Shown here: positions 1 to 12,600 of the stretch, one piece after another
Layout: each line of letters begins with the position of its first letter
Position numbering within the stretch: position 1 is the first letter of the stretch
NCBI GenBank assembly: GCA_018292915.2
Contig: JACVVK020000388.1
Coordinates: 458,501-522,500 of the forward strand
Origin: Batillaria attramentaria
Lineage: Eukaryota > Mollusca > Gastropoda > Batillariidae
DNA length: 64,000 nt
Direction of reading: 5' to 3'
Made by a program: the position numbers and the translations under genes
The notes under the pieces: generated by a model
Database searches by the model: none
Told to the model about the DNA's origin: nothing
What the model saw: only the letters and a program-made list of their open reading frames with translations

Positions 1-38
1 CGCCACTGACACGTTGTCTCCAATGTCCACGAACAGTG
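1..38 (-). CDS. ITPR: ITPR-like exon 25, cut by the window edge
   Basis: After acceptor CTCCAG at 39-40 the frame reads LFVDIGDNVSVA to base 1. With exon 24 this makes CELIITLFVDIGDNVSVA, equivalent to 'CRLMLHMHVDRDPQEQV'. The exon continues outside the window. Confidence 0.88.
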
Positions 39-1204
39 CTGGAGACAGACAATGATGAAATGATAATGATAAAATTAGACACTGATTATGCTGTGCAAAC
101 AAATGTATATGTACTGATGGAGACTAGGACAAGCTGACAATATATAGATCATGCTGGTTCTGGCAGTAATTTCATTGAATAATTATAAGGTTTAACATTT
201 ACACCATTCAACTTATGTGGGAACCTATTCCCATGTCCAGCAGTTGTTGATATTGTGAAAATTTCCATATCTATATATTAGAGAGTGCATGCAGGAAGAT
301 CGTTCACTTGCAAAACCACCACGAGATAACTGTAATCTCTTGCTGAATTCCCACAAATGTATATAGCAGCCCAATCCAAAAATTTACGTCAGCAGTGGGA
401 AAAGAATAAGAGGAATGGGAACTCCCTGTGGGCTGTACAGAATGTGTTAAACGCATCGGCCCCCGTAGTGTAGTGGTTAGCACTTCGGACTATGGACCGG
501 GAGACCTGGGTTCGAATCCCAGCCGAGGCAAGTGGGATTTTTCCTACCTAGGTCAGCTCCTACCCAGAGCGGGTGTGCTATGGGCCCAGTGGGGAGGCTG
601 TTGCCACACAGCCGAGATTCACCCACTTCACGGGTGCGACTTTGGGGGTGCTTACTTTGGTATGACACGTCTTATGATGTGGATGATTACACACATGACA
701 TCCGTAGTTCCCGGGCCTGGTGAATGCCGGGATATTTATGACAGGAAGCGTGGAATGCGGCCCTGTCCCGCAGTCCCAAACCACACGGACCTCCATAGCA
801 TCATCTTACCATAATCCTCATCTCCATCATCATGCATAATAAAACTGCCCCAACTTCCGAGCCCTCCGTGGATTCCACCCATTACCAGGGAGGAACACCA
901 CTGGAGCTGGCAAAGAGTGGTGGCAGCAACAACAAAAAAAGTGTTAAATGCTTTACATCTGTCATCAAGAAACTACTCACTGATGATGAGTTCACAGTAT
1001 TTTGCGCGAAGTCTCTCAGGCAAGGTGGTGTCACAGAGACATGTGAAGGCTTCAGTCCAGGTCAGGTAGTTCAGCTCCTTTGTGATCACATCGATGGCAA
1101 ACCCATTCTGACCCTACAACACATACACAAATATAATACAGAAACTAGGTTCTACAGTGCATAGGTATTCTACAGGTGTCCATCTGGACAGGTTTTACTG
1201 CATA

Positions 1205-1278
<74 letters not shown>

Positions 1279-4200
1279 TGTGTGTGTGCACGTATGTTCC
1301 GGAATGAATAGATAGTTACATGTCTTTGAATATTAGAGTGGGGCTTGTGAATCTGATTCCATGTGTCTGTCCAAGCCTTATACATGTATGTGTGCATCTC
1401 AAAGCTTATTTTCATCAAATAAACATCTACCAGGCCTAGCTGAATAAAATAAAATAGCTGTTAAAACTAAAGCAGTATGCTAAAATGTGAGCTCACACGG
1501 CAGAGCATCCCGAACAGTTCAAGTTGTCTCTCCAAGAACTTGTACTCATCACCATCAACAGAGGCCTGAAACACACAGAAGTTACACAAACAGTCTGTCC
1601 ACGGATCATCAGGCAACAGCTGTCTGAAAAAGGCCAAACAAGCACACAAAGAAACAAACAAATATCAAAAACCAAACAAATAAAAAAAATAACCAACCCA
1701 ACAACATCAACAACAAACAATCCAAGAGGACATACTACTAATCCCACTATCTCAAAAATGCACGTTTACACTGACTGCATGAATCTGCTTACCTAATTTT
1801 TGCATCATCTGTACGCGAGTTCTGGAAACAGAAGAATTAACACCAACTTCCAACTTGAAGCCGATCCACTGACACGTATCTTTAACTCTCAGCAGTTCTT
1901 TCCCTTGAATTTCAAACATCTGTGATCGATGCCTACAAGAGCTGACTGTGATAAAATAATTCCCTGTGAAAGTGTTTTGTTGCCTGTAGTTCATAACAAA
2001 TAATGATGTTTATGACGTACATGTGTACATGCGGAAAAAATACAAGTCTGTGACGTAGAAAATTATTTAGAAGCACCGCAAAGAGCTATACACTGCGACG
2101 ATCCCTACATTCACCATCTTGGAAATTTGGAAAGTTTGTTTACTCTTCACCGACACCCGTTTTGCGCCCACTATGAGACTCAGATAGTGACATGTGACAC
2201 ATACTTGAGTTTTCAGGAAAAAAAGGAACTGTCTCCTGGATTTCCATTCTAGTGGCTGATGTGCACAAATTTGCTCTCACCTGTTCATATTTGTTCTCTT
2301 ACTTACTTACTTAGGCCCTTGGCTCCACGTGGAGCATAGGCCATCGACAACCCTTCGCCATCGCACTCTGTTCTGGGCTAGTCTTGCCACTCCAGTCCAG
2401 TTGGTCCCCTGCTTACATAGCTCTGCCTCAGTGTCCCGCCTCCAGCTGTTGCGAGGCCGGCCTCTCTTCCTTTTCCCCTGCGGGTTCCATGTCAGGGCTT
2501 GGCGTGTGGTGCTGGATGCTGGCTTCCTGAGGGTGTGTCCAATCCAGCCCCACTTCCTCCGCAGGATCTGCTTGGCCACTGGTTCCTGCCCCGCTCGCTC
2601 CCACAGCTCTTCATTCCGGATCTTCTCTGGCCATCGGATGTTGAAGATGCGCCTCAGACAGGTGTTGAGAAATGTCTGGATCTTCTGCTGCATCGTCTTC
2701 GTTGTCCTCCATGTTTCGCATCCGTAGAGCAGAACTGACTTCACGTTGGAGTTGAAGATGCGAAGTTTGGTTCTTATGCTGACAACTTTGGATTTCCAGA
2801 CGTTCTTCAGCATGACCATTGCTGCCCTTGCCTTGCCGATTCTGGCTGTGACGTCTCGGTCTGTGCCTCCCTGTCCATCAACCACACTCCCCAGGTAGAC
2901 AAAAGACTCCACCTCCCTGATGGGCTCTCCACCGACTGTGACTGGTGTGTTGGCAGTGGTGTTGATCTTCATCAGCTCGGTTTTCTTCCTGTTGATCTTG
3001 AGCCCTGTTCCGGCTGATGTGGCTTCCAGGCACGTAGTCTTGTCCTGCATCTGGCTGTGGCTGTGAGACAGGAGCGCCAGGTCGTCCGCGAAGTCGAGGT
3101 CATCCAGCTGCGTCCAGAGTGTCCACTGTATCCCGTTTTTCCTGCCTGCTGTAGTGGTCTTCATGATCCAGTCGATGACCAGGAGGAAGAGAAACGGGGA
3201 CAACAGGCATCCCTGGCGGACTCCGGTCTTCACCTCGAAGCTTTCTGACAACTGGCCGGCATGGGCAATCCTGCAGCTCATGTCTTGGTAGGTGCACTGG
3301 ATCAGGGAGATGATCTTCCCGGGAACTCCATAGTGCCTTAGCAGCTTCCACAGTGCCTCTCTGTCTACACTGTCGAAGGCCTTCTCATAGTCTATGAAGT
3401 TGATGTAGAGGGGGGAGTTCCACTCCAGTGACTGCTCAACAATGATGCGTAGGCTGGCAATCTGGTCAGCGCAGGACCTGTTCCTGCGAAAGCCTGCCTG
3501 CTGGTCTCGGAGCATGGGGTCGACTGCCTCTCTCATCCTCTCCAGTAGAATTCTGTTGAGAACCTTGCCTGGCACTGACAGGAGCATGATCCCTCTGTAG
3601 TTGCTGCAGTCCCTGAGGTCCCCTTTCTTTGGCAGCTTGATGACGATCCCTTCTTTCCACTGGGCTGGCACCTCTTCCTTCTCCCAGATCTTGCTGAACA
3701 GGCTGTGCAGCATGTTGACGGCTGTCTCTGTGTCTGCTTTAATGGCTTCTGCTGGTATCTCGTCCGGCCCTGCAGCTTTCCCATTTCTCAGTGTCATGAT
3801 GGCTTTCCTGATCTCCGCCTTAGAGGGCTTGTCGCAGTTGATGGGTAGTTCTGTCTCAGCTGGTGGGATGTCTGGTGGTGTTTCAGGGGTGGGGCGATTT
3901 AACAGCTCCCTGAAGTGTTCTGCCCATCGCTTCAGCTGTTCCTCAGTTGTTGTCAGTGGGTGCCCGTTCTTGTCCTTCACAGGTTTGTCTGTCTGCTGAA
4001 ATTTGCCCACAAGCTTCTTGGTCACCTGGTACAGGTCTTTTAGATTCCCTTGTCGGGCTGCTTCCTCTGCTTGACTGGCCAGGTTGTCGATGTAGTCCCT
4101 CTTGTCCTTCCTGGTGCTCCTCTTCACTTCTCTGTCAGCTGCTGTGTATTCCTCTTGTGCCTTTGCCTTAGCTCTTCTTGTTCGGCTCGTGTTCAGTGCA

Positions 4201-6630
4201 GTTTTCTTCTCTTTCCTAACTTCCAGCTTCTGGATGGTATCAGCAGAGATCCATTCCTTATGTTGGGTCTTTCTCTTGCCAAGGACCTCTTCGCATGTGT
4301 CGTGCCAGAGTTTCTTGCTGTGTTCCCACTGTGTCTCGATGTCCATTTCACTGTCTTCTATCAGGTTTTGCAGTGGCTGGAACCTGTTGGAAAGGCTGAT
4401 CCGGAATGCTGCTTGTGTGTCTGTGTTCCTGAGAAGTCCAACGTTGTACCTGGTCCGTGTGCTGTTGGCGTTGGTGTGCCTCTTAAGCCGAAGTCTCAAT
4501 GTTGTTGCAAGAAGGTGGTGGTCTGATGATACATCGGCACCCCTCATCACGCGCACATCCCGCCACGATCTCCTGAACTTCCGGCTGATGCAGATGTGAT
4601 CAATCTGGTTCTCCGTGACATGGTCCGGCGATCTCCATGTGGCCTTGTGGATGCGCTTGTGTGGGAAGATGCTGCCTCCTATCACTAGCTGGTTCAGGGC
4701 ACAAAGGTCTGCAAAGCGCTCGCCATTTTCGTTCATCTGTCCCAGTCCGTGTGTTCCCATGGTGTCCTCATAGCCTGTGTTGTTTGATCCAGTCTTGGCG
4801 TTGAAGTCTCCCATCAGTATGGTCATGTCCTTGGCTCCTCCTCTATCTATCACTGTCTGCAGTTGTTGGTAGAAGTCATCTTTTTTCTCCTCTTCCGCAT
4901 CATTGGTGGGAGCGTAGCACTGGATGATGTTCAGCTTGATGTCTTTTTTCTTGGTGATGAATTTGGCTGTGATGATGCAGGAGTTGACAGGTTCCCAGCC
5001 AATGAGTGCCCGCTGTGCCTCCGGTGCCAGCATCAGGGCCACGCCCTCAGTGTGGGGGGCTCCATCCTCTGTGTGTCCAGAGTACAGCAATTGCTCTCCC
5101 GATGAAAATCTCAGCTGTCCTGTCTGTAGCCACCTTGTCTCACTCAGTCCCAGTACTCCTATCTTGTAGTTCTTCATCTCTCTTGCTACTTGTATGGTCC
5201 TTCCTACTTCATACATTGTCCTGATGTTCCATGTGGCTACTCTCGTTGTTGTCCTGGGTGTTAGAAGGGGGGTCGGCCTTGCAGCTTCCTTTCGGCTTTC
5301 ACTGCAATGCGTCATAGGTCTCCGGGATGGAGACCCTTCCTCGCCCAGGTGAATGTCTCGGTTTGTTGCTGTCGATGCTTCAGTAACTTAGTGTTTTTTA
5401 CAGGTAGGGCTGTTAACCCTACGCAAACCCGTTTAGCCTCTTGGAGAGGTGGTCCACATTCGTCTGACCTCTACCCTTCGACCTGTCCAGCTTGGGTGAC
5501 CCTGCCAGGAGCATGTGCTCCTGCTGGCATAGTTCTCTGGGTCATTGAGGTACACAAGCCACTACCCCACGACAAGGGGTGGACCATGTAGGGCATATTT
5601 GTTCTCACCTGTTCATAAATACAGTGCGTTTTGTCAGTGACAGCTGAGCCTGAAGTAAACACAGGTCAATTGCCTCAAACTTTCATTACATACGTTTGGT
5701 GAAAATTTGTTTTATGAGGGTTTTAGTATGAATTCATGCAAGTGATCCTGTTTTGGGCATTGATGACAGGTGTTAATTACTCTGTTGTAACACCTATAAA
5801 TGTTTATAAATGGGCCTAAGTTTGGATATGTGCTGCAAAACAGCTTGCATTTTATAGAAAAGTACAGTTTAGCATGAACAACTTTATATCATGGAATTTT
5901 TGTTCTCTGAGTTTTCGCATTTTTTGTGTTGTGTCTGGAAAATCTATTTTTAGCAACAAAGTCAAAGGTCGCCATGCTTACCTCAAGCATAAATATGCCA
6001 AACCTTAAGTATCATATAAAGAGCAATCATTTCTGAGCTGATTGATATGCAACATGACTGGATTTAAAGAATACAATGCATAAAGGTGACTTCAAGAAAA
6101 AATCCGAAAAACAATAAAACTTACGCTGGAGGCAAGAACTGTAGAGAGTTAACGCACAATTATCCACAGGGAGTTCAACTGATTCACATATTATGTGCAC
6201 TCACGCTTGCAGCAAAGTTCTTGAGCTCCGTCCATGTGTTTCCACTGTTGACGGACACATATACCACCCCCTTTGTCTTGCCGATCTTGTCACCCAGGTC
6301 TGTCAGGTACACACAGTCCTGTACAAAGACAAAAAGACTCACACTCTGATCAGGACTGCATTTTCTTTTCATGGATGTCTTCACCTATCCAACAGTAAGC
6401 AAGATACATTGCACTTTAATCCAGGATATATTCTGGAAAGTAATTGTTCTTTTTTCTAGGATGGGGCAGATTTCACTGCGCGCAGCAGCAAGTTTCAGTG
6501 ATACAAAACAAGACTTTGATGTTTCTCCAGACAATAATACTTTCACGTAGACAGTGACGTAACGATATCTGCCTCATAGACACTTTACGTGCACACTATG
6601 CTGCTGCGTTCTTTTTTGGCGGGAGTTGTG

Positions 6631-6674
<44 letters not shown>

Positions 6675-9600
6675 TGTAATTGTGGCTATGCCCTAAACCA
6701 CCTCGTCGAAGAGCTTTTTCCTTTGAAATGAAATGGGAATTCACCTGCTCCAGAAGTAGGTTTCACGATTTTTCTCTTGCTGCATTTTTAGAAGAGTTAT
6801 CGCCCATTTAAAGAAATCAGTCATGTAATGTATTTTTACGAAAAAATTGTTCAAATGCCTTCATTTTCTAGATTTTGGAAGTTCATCCAGTTATACTGAA
6901 TAGGTTCATAGCACAGCTCTGTAGCTCTGACAGACTTTGTGCAAAAAATATTTCTGAGGTAGGTAACCCACCGGTAACAATAAACAGACAAAATAACTCA
7001 AATTTGGAGAAACAACTTTATGGGTCTTTCAAAACATTATAAAACAGCACAGAGGACAAGCGAGGGCAGTAGCTCATCAAGTTTAGAATAATAAATGCTG
7101 AAAGGTTTAGAAAAGTATGACAGAGTGGAGACAGCGATAAATGTTATGTATGTGGCAGCCTACAAAAATAATTTTAAAAACAGTGAAAAAAAAACTCTGG
7201 GCAAAAAAACAAATCTTGCTCGACTTTGAAGTGGCTTGTCTCAATTCTTTCTGCAATGCTGCCAAAGAATTCTCACCTTCTGCGGCAAGACGAAACCTGC
7301 TAATCAGATGTGCACTTTTCATCCAGTAACTTACAAAAAATAATCTAACTGATTCTGTCCCAGGTACCGACATGTCGGTACCGGCGGGACTGTGGCTGGC
7401 GCCCAGGTACCAACAAACGATTTCTTCTCATTTGGTCTGTTATCATTAAACTGTTGCATTCTCACTAGTCTGTTAGCCTTTGCTGGGAACTTTAGCTTGT
7501 TTACACTTCCGCCGATAGCGTGGCCTGCCGTTTCAAAGTTTTCTTTGTCATTTGGAAGTTTTGAAGCAGCTTTTTAGATGGACAGAAGTATGTTGTGCAG
7601 AGTGTGTGGAGGCTGCTGTTCTGTTCTTTTATAAATGTTTGTGTTTGTTTTATGGACTTTACTGGCTTGAAATGTTTGCTGCCATGAATGTTGGTACATT
7701 AATTTTCTCTTCGTTTTTTCCTGCATGGTTTGTGTTTTGAATGCAAGTGTGTTTTGTGTTGTGTGTGTGCAAAAATTCATTTTAAAAAAAACCAAAACTG
7801 CTAAAAAAACAAAAACACACTCAACATAAAATTAAAAGCAGAGTAAAGAATAATCATTTTTCTGAAATAATGTTTCAGAAAAATGATTTTTCTTTTACTG
7901 TTTAAAATATTTGAATATCATGAGCATAGTTTGATAAATGTAGGAACCATAGAGCTTTTTCTAAAGTGACTTTCGTCACTGTACTGCTGCGCTCTGCAGG
8001 CCTGGGCAGTCAGTGCAGCAGGCTGCCTGGGACTCTGGGACAGAATCAGTTAAAAGTCATCCAATAATTAGACTTAGGAAAAAAAACAAAGTGTAACACA
8101 GCACTAACATACACAACTGACACAAACCTTGTTTTCTCCCTTGAGCCAGACTTGGGTGATGTAGCGCTGGTTGTCCGCGATGGACACTCCGTCACACAAA
8201 CAGAGCACACTGAGGAGTTCCAGGTATCTGTAGTTCTACACATACAAACCACAAGCTAACCTTGACCAACTATGCACATCATCCACCGTGACACAGCCTT
8301 TAGCTTTGACCCTTTCACCAGCACTCACTTTTGTTGTTGGGCGCAGGGGGGAGGGGGGGGGTCATCACAAACAGGCACAAAAACAACAGATGGAGATTAC
8401 ACAGATAATCCAGTTTCTATTTTGATAAAGTGCATGGTATTCCATGATGACAGTTCCTGCCTGTTGTGTTTAGAAAAATGAAGCACAGACAGGAAGAAAT
8501 AATGCAGAAAAAAACAAGAAGAAGAAATAAAATCTGAGCACACTAACCTTCTCCCGTTGCAGAAGCTCAACAAACTTGTTGATGTGATTGTGGGAAATGC
8601 GGTCCACAATCTTGCGGTTGTCTCGAATCAATTCCATCACCATGTGAGCTGCACTCAGACCAATCCTGCCCTGCATAGTCAAACACATACCGGCAATCTT
8701 GAAATTCAGCCTAAACACCTAGTTAGGTGGCATTATTACAGATCAATGTACAGTCAGTCAGATCAAAGCATCTGACAGCAGCACTCTGAGTTGGCGTTGA
8801 AATCAGGAATAAAGAAAGCACTGTCATGCAACAATATCAATACATGTACCATGGATTCCTACTGTCCATGTCACTCAACTTTTGGAATAGCTCAAGAGAA
8901 GCAAAGACACTATGTCCTTATGAACTATTTGCACAATAATTATTGAGTCATGCCCAAATTCCACCATGACATCTATATATATATATAGTCTTCACATGTA
9001 CAGACTCTATCAAAAGAGCTCCTTCCACCCAGATAATAAACAAACTGAAACTGAAAGCAACAGCAAATCAAGTTTGTATTGAACACAATTATCAGATGAG
9101 CAAGTTGGACACGCTTCTGGGCTAGAAGATAAGTTTCCCCATACAATCGTGTCTGTAGTAAATATGATGCCAGACGTACTGCTTTGTATTCGAACTGAGT
9201 CAGGAAGAAGTCGATGTACTTGGCAATGTACAGCTCATTCTTGCGACTGTCCCCTATGAGGTACGTGTACAGGACATTGTATGCCTCCACAAATATGTTG
9301 GTAAGATGCCTGAAAGTGAAAGGAACATTTCAGCCCTCAACACCAGCGTGGGACGATCTAAAGCCATGATAATACAACAAGCCATATGATAACCATAAGT
9401 AAACAACAAAACTACGTAAATGGTGTACGGTACACCATTGTTGAAATTTGCTAGCAACAGTCCCTCATCATGTTCACATCTGCCTCACAGCTGTACATTT
9501 AACAGTGATCAGAGATAAGCAGCTGCAAGACACACTAAACATTGACAGAAAGAGTTCATCAGTAAGCAAATTTTCCAATCAATACAGCTCAATGAACACA

Positions 9601-12600
9601 CGTTTTTACAGAACAGTAGACCACTTACACCTGGTCTGCTGATTCAAGGAAAGGCACCTTCAAAAGGCTGACCAACAGTTCCACAATCTGTGCAAAGAAA
9701 ATTATTTTAAACCAATTCTGTCCGCGGCAGTTCAACTTAATTCACACTCTTTGAAAAGACCAAGGTTGTTAGATCAAATCAGTTTCGTGAAGGAGTCAAA
9801 TTTTCACTGAGCATAATAAAAACTCACTTACATTTGTGATATTGACCAGTAGGCCTCCAAACTGACAAAAGTTATACACGTGAGATATGAGACAGATGAG
9901 ACGTGAGACAGGATTGCATGAGAAATGACTGCATGACATGAGACACAACTGTGACATACCCTCAAATTCCTCATCAGCTTCTGTCTTTTCTTGATAGGGC
10001 CATCACTGCCAAGCATGAAGTTCTTCATCTCTTTCAATGACTGAAAACAAAGAAGAAGAGGTATTTTTCACATACAATCAAGATCTAAACTCCAACCAAA
10101 TAAGTCATGCAGCCATAAGTACCTGCCCTTTCATTAGTTGCTTCTCTATGTAAAATACAAAAACTTCGTTATTTTCTCTAAGGTCATCCACAACAAAATT
10201 TCCTTGAAGCTGGGAAAGAAAATCACGCAATTAATATGACAGTACTAGAGCACACACACTGAGTACCTGTAATGTGTTAACATCAAAAAGAACTTTCCGT
10301 CTAAACTGCTTGACTAATATAATAATCATACTCACAGTAATGATGTCATGAGCCATTTTGGCATTTAGGACCACTCTGTTCTTTTTCTGAAAGAAAAACA
10401 ACATAAATCTTCCAGACAGAATTCAACCAAAGCAGAAAACTGTAGCAGTGTAGGGTGAGTGTAATCATCGTAATGTGCTTGAGTCATCAAACATTTTTTC
10501 TTTAACTCACAGAAATGCATGCCAAATCCCTAATGTACTCATCAGAAGTTGAGGACTCTTACAAAACACCATGACGGTTTACATCACATCACCAAGAACT
10601 GCACAGCGTCCTCAACATTTCGGCAATGAGTATAGTTCAAGGCCGAACCAGCATAGTACTCACATCACTGACAAGCTTCTGAATGAACGGCACCATCCCA
10701 GCCATGTAGTGATAGATTTCCACCAGTTCAGGCTCAACATGCTGCACGGTGAAGGCATCATTGTACTGCTTTTCCTGGATAGCTGCGATCTGCCACAGTA
10801 ACCAAACCTTGTCAGTTCTTGGAACAGACTAGGCTACACTAGCATACAAATCTGGTCGATACAGCAGAATCTGTTGGGCAGCCAAACTTTTTTTTTTTCC
10901 AAATGAAAATGGTCATAATTAAATGTTGGGTGGCTACTTAAAGGAATAAAGCCCTTCCTGGTGACAGAATGCAAAGAATTAGGTTCCCATCCCTAGTACA
11001 TGAACTGCATTGCAAAACTATTTAATCCCGGGATGTTTTATATTTTTTTCTGAAACTAAACTTAGAAAGAAGGATTTAGCTTTAAAAAAAAAAAAAACTC
11101 CAAGTGTAAGATTCTATTGTCAGCCCACAGGAACATTAACCACAGAAAGGTAGGGCAGCTTAGAGTGTTCTTATCATAGGCAAAAGGATCAACAGTAAAG
11201 TAAAACAAGATGGCCACCAGCCCAATATGTTGTTTCCATTCAATGACCTGCTGTAGTCACAGTCGTAGTCGTTGTGTCATGTATGCAGCCCGCGCGCACA
11301 CGCCGGAACGCAAGCTCTCTGACATCAAGCATGCTGACATAAAGAAAGTACTGAAAACCCTTATCGTGCCTCTATGCACTTGCAAAAACCCAAACACATG
11401 AGGTCGTGTGAGCTCGCCTAGCTGGTTGACGTCACAAACGTTTTGGCGTTTGCGAGGTTCTACATGGGTGAATGAATTCTTGTAATAAAGTCGTTCCCCT
11501 TTGACAGAGTTACTTCCCGCAGACCTGACTGACAGACGATTGCTTACTGGTATCGGAGAAGAGACCCTCTCTCTCTCTCGCCTTAGACGCGCGCTTGCGC
11601 GCGCACGCACGCACCCCCCCCCCCCCACACACACACACACACACATTATGCTTCTGAGTGTGAGTCAGTGGCAAAAACGAAACCCACTGAAATTCCCGCT
11701 TTCCACATGTCAAGTTGTAGAGATCGTGAAAAGATACTGCATTTCGATGCAAAATAATTTCTAGACCATCCCAGAACATGCTGGTGCAGTAACGTCAGTA
11801 GATTACGTCACCTTGGAAAGATATCGAACCTTCCAGTAAGTTGAGGAATGTTCTAGATCTGACCTGTTCAGTACGTAAGCAGCCCTGCACAGCGTTCTGG
11901 GTTCTTCTTCTTTCATGAATTTGTTCTCCGTGCATATTCTGTTCATAAAGTATTGGAGTTGTATTCTGTTGTATCCCGTGTCTTCTCTGCGATTGCACGA
12001 AGATGGCGACATAGTAGAAGTAAAATACACCACGTCTCCAAACAGAGGAATTCGGAAAGAAAGTGGCGAGACACCCCCAAGAAAAAAACAGCATCACGTC
12101 AATCAAACATGACGCACTTACTTTACGTCAGTGCGCGTGCGTCTCTTCTTCGATGTTTGTGAGGCATGTGGCTTGCAGAGGAAATGTGCTGTGAGTACAA
12201 ATTTTCGAGTCAACTGACGATAACGGCTGCAGTGAATTTTTCTAATTTTTTTGTATATTTTTTATGGCACCCCAGGCTCATTATCTATGTATAGTAGGAG
12301 CGATTTTGAGATCTAAAGTGTGTTCACCAGCACTTTCATCAGGTACGGCTTACGCCAAAAGTATAAAAGCGACAACCTCCAAAATTCACTTAGTTGAGAG
12401 TACGTATTCATGCTATCTATGTCCAAAAAATGGAGTGGTTTAGGTAAATATTACGCCTTTAAACGCCAGAAAGCCACTTTTTCTGAAAAGGGCGATAACT
12501 CGCCAATCATGTGAGCAATTGTACCTGGATCGGGCCTTCTATTCAACAATCTTGATTCATTTAGAAACCCCAAATTTGAAATCGATCGGTTCAGTATTTT

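Noticed and set aside
461..535. tRNA gene-like sequence (also 14089, 17410, 24411, 25310, 45845, 47213)
   Set aside because: These are the tRNA-derived heads of SINEs: each continues into a shared body and most have target-site duplications; the cloverleaf is imperfect.
1793..1932. Candidate minus-strand exon with acceptor TTGTAG and donor GTAAGC (frame QMFEIQGKELLRVKDTCQWI)
   Set aside because: Its phase fits neither exon 22 nor exon 23, which join each other directly in phase 0 and match IP3 receptors without it.
2329..5591. Plus-strand open frames opposite the RTE-like LINE
   Set aside because: Antisense shadows of the 1002-codon ORF.
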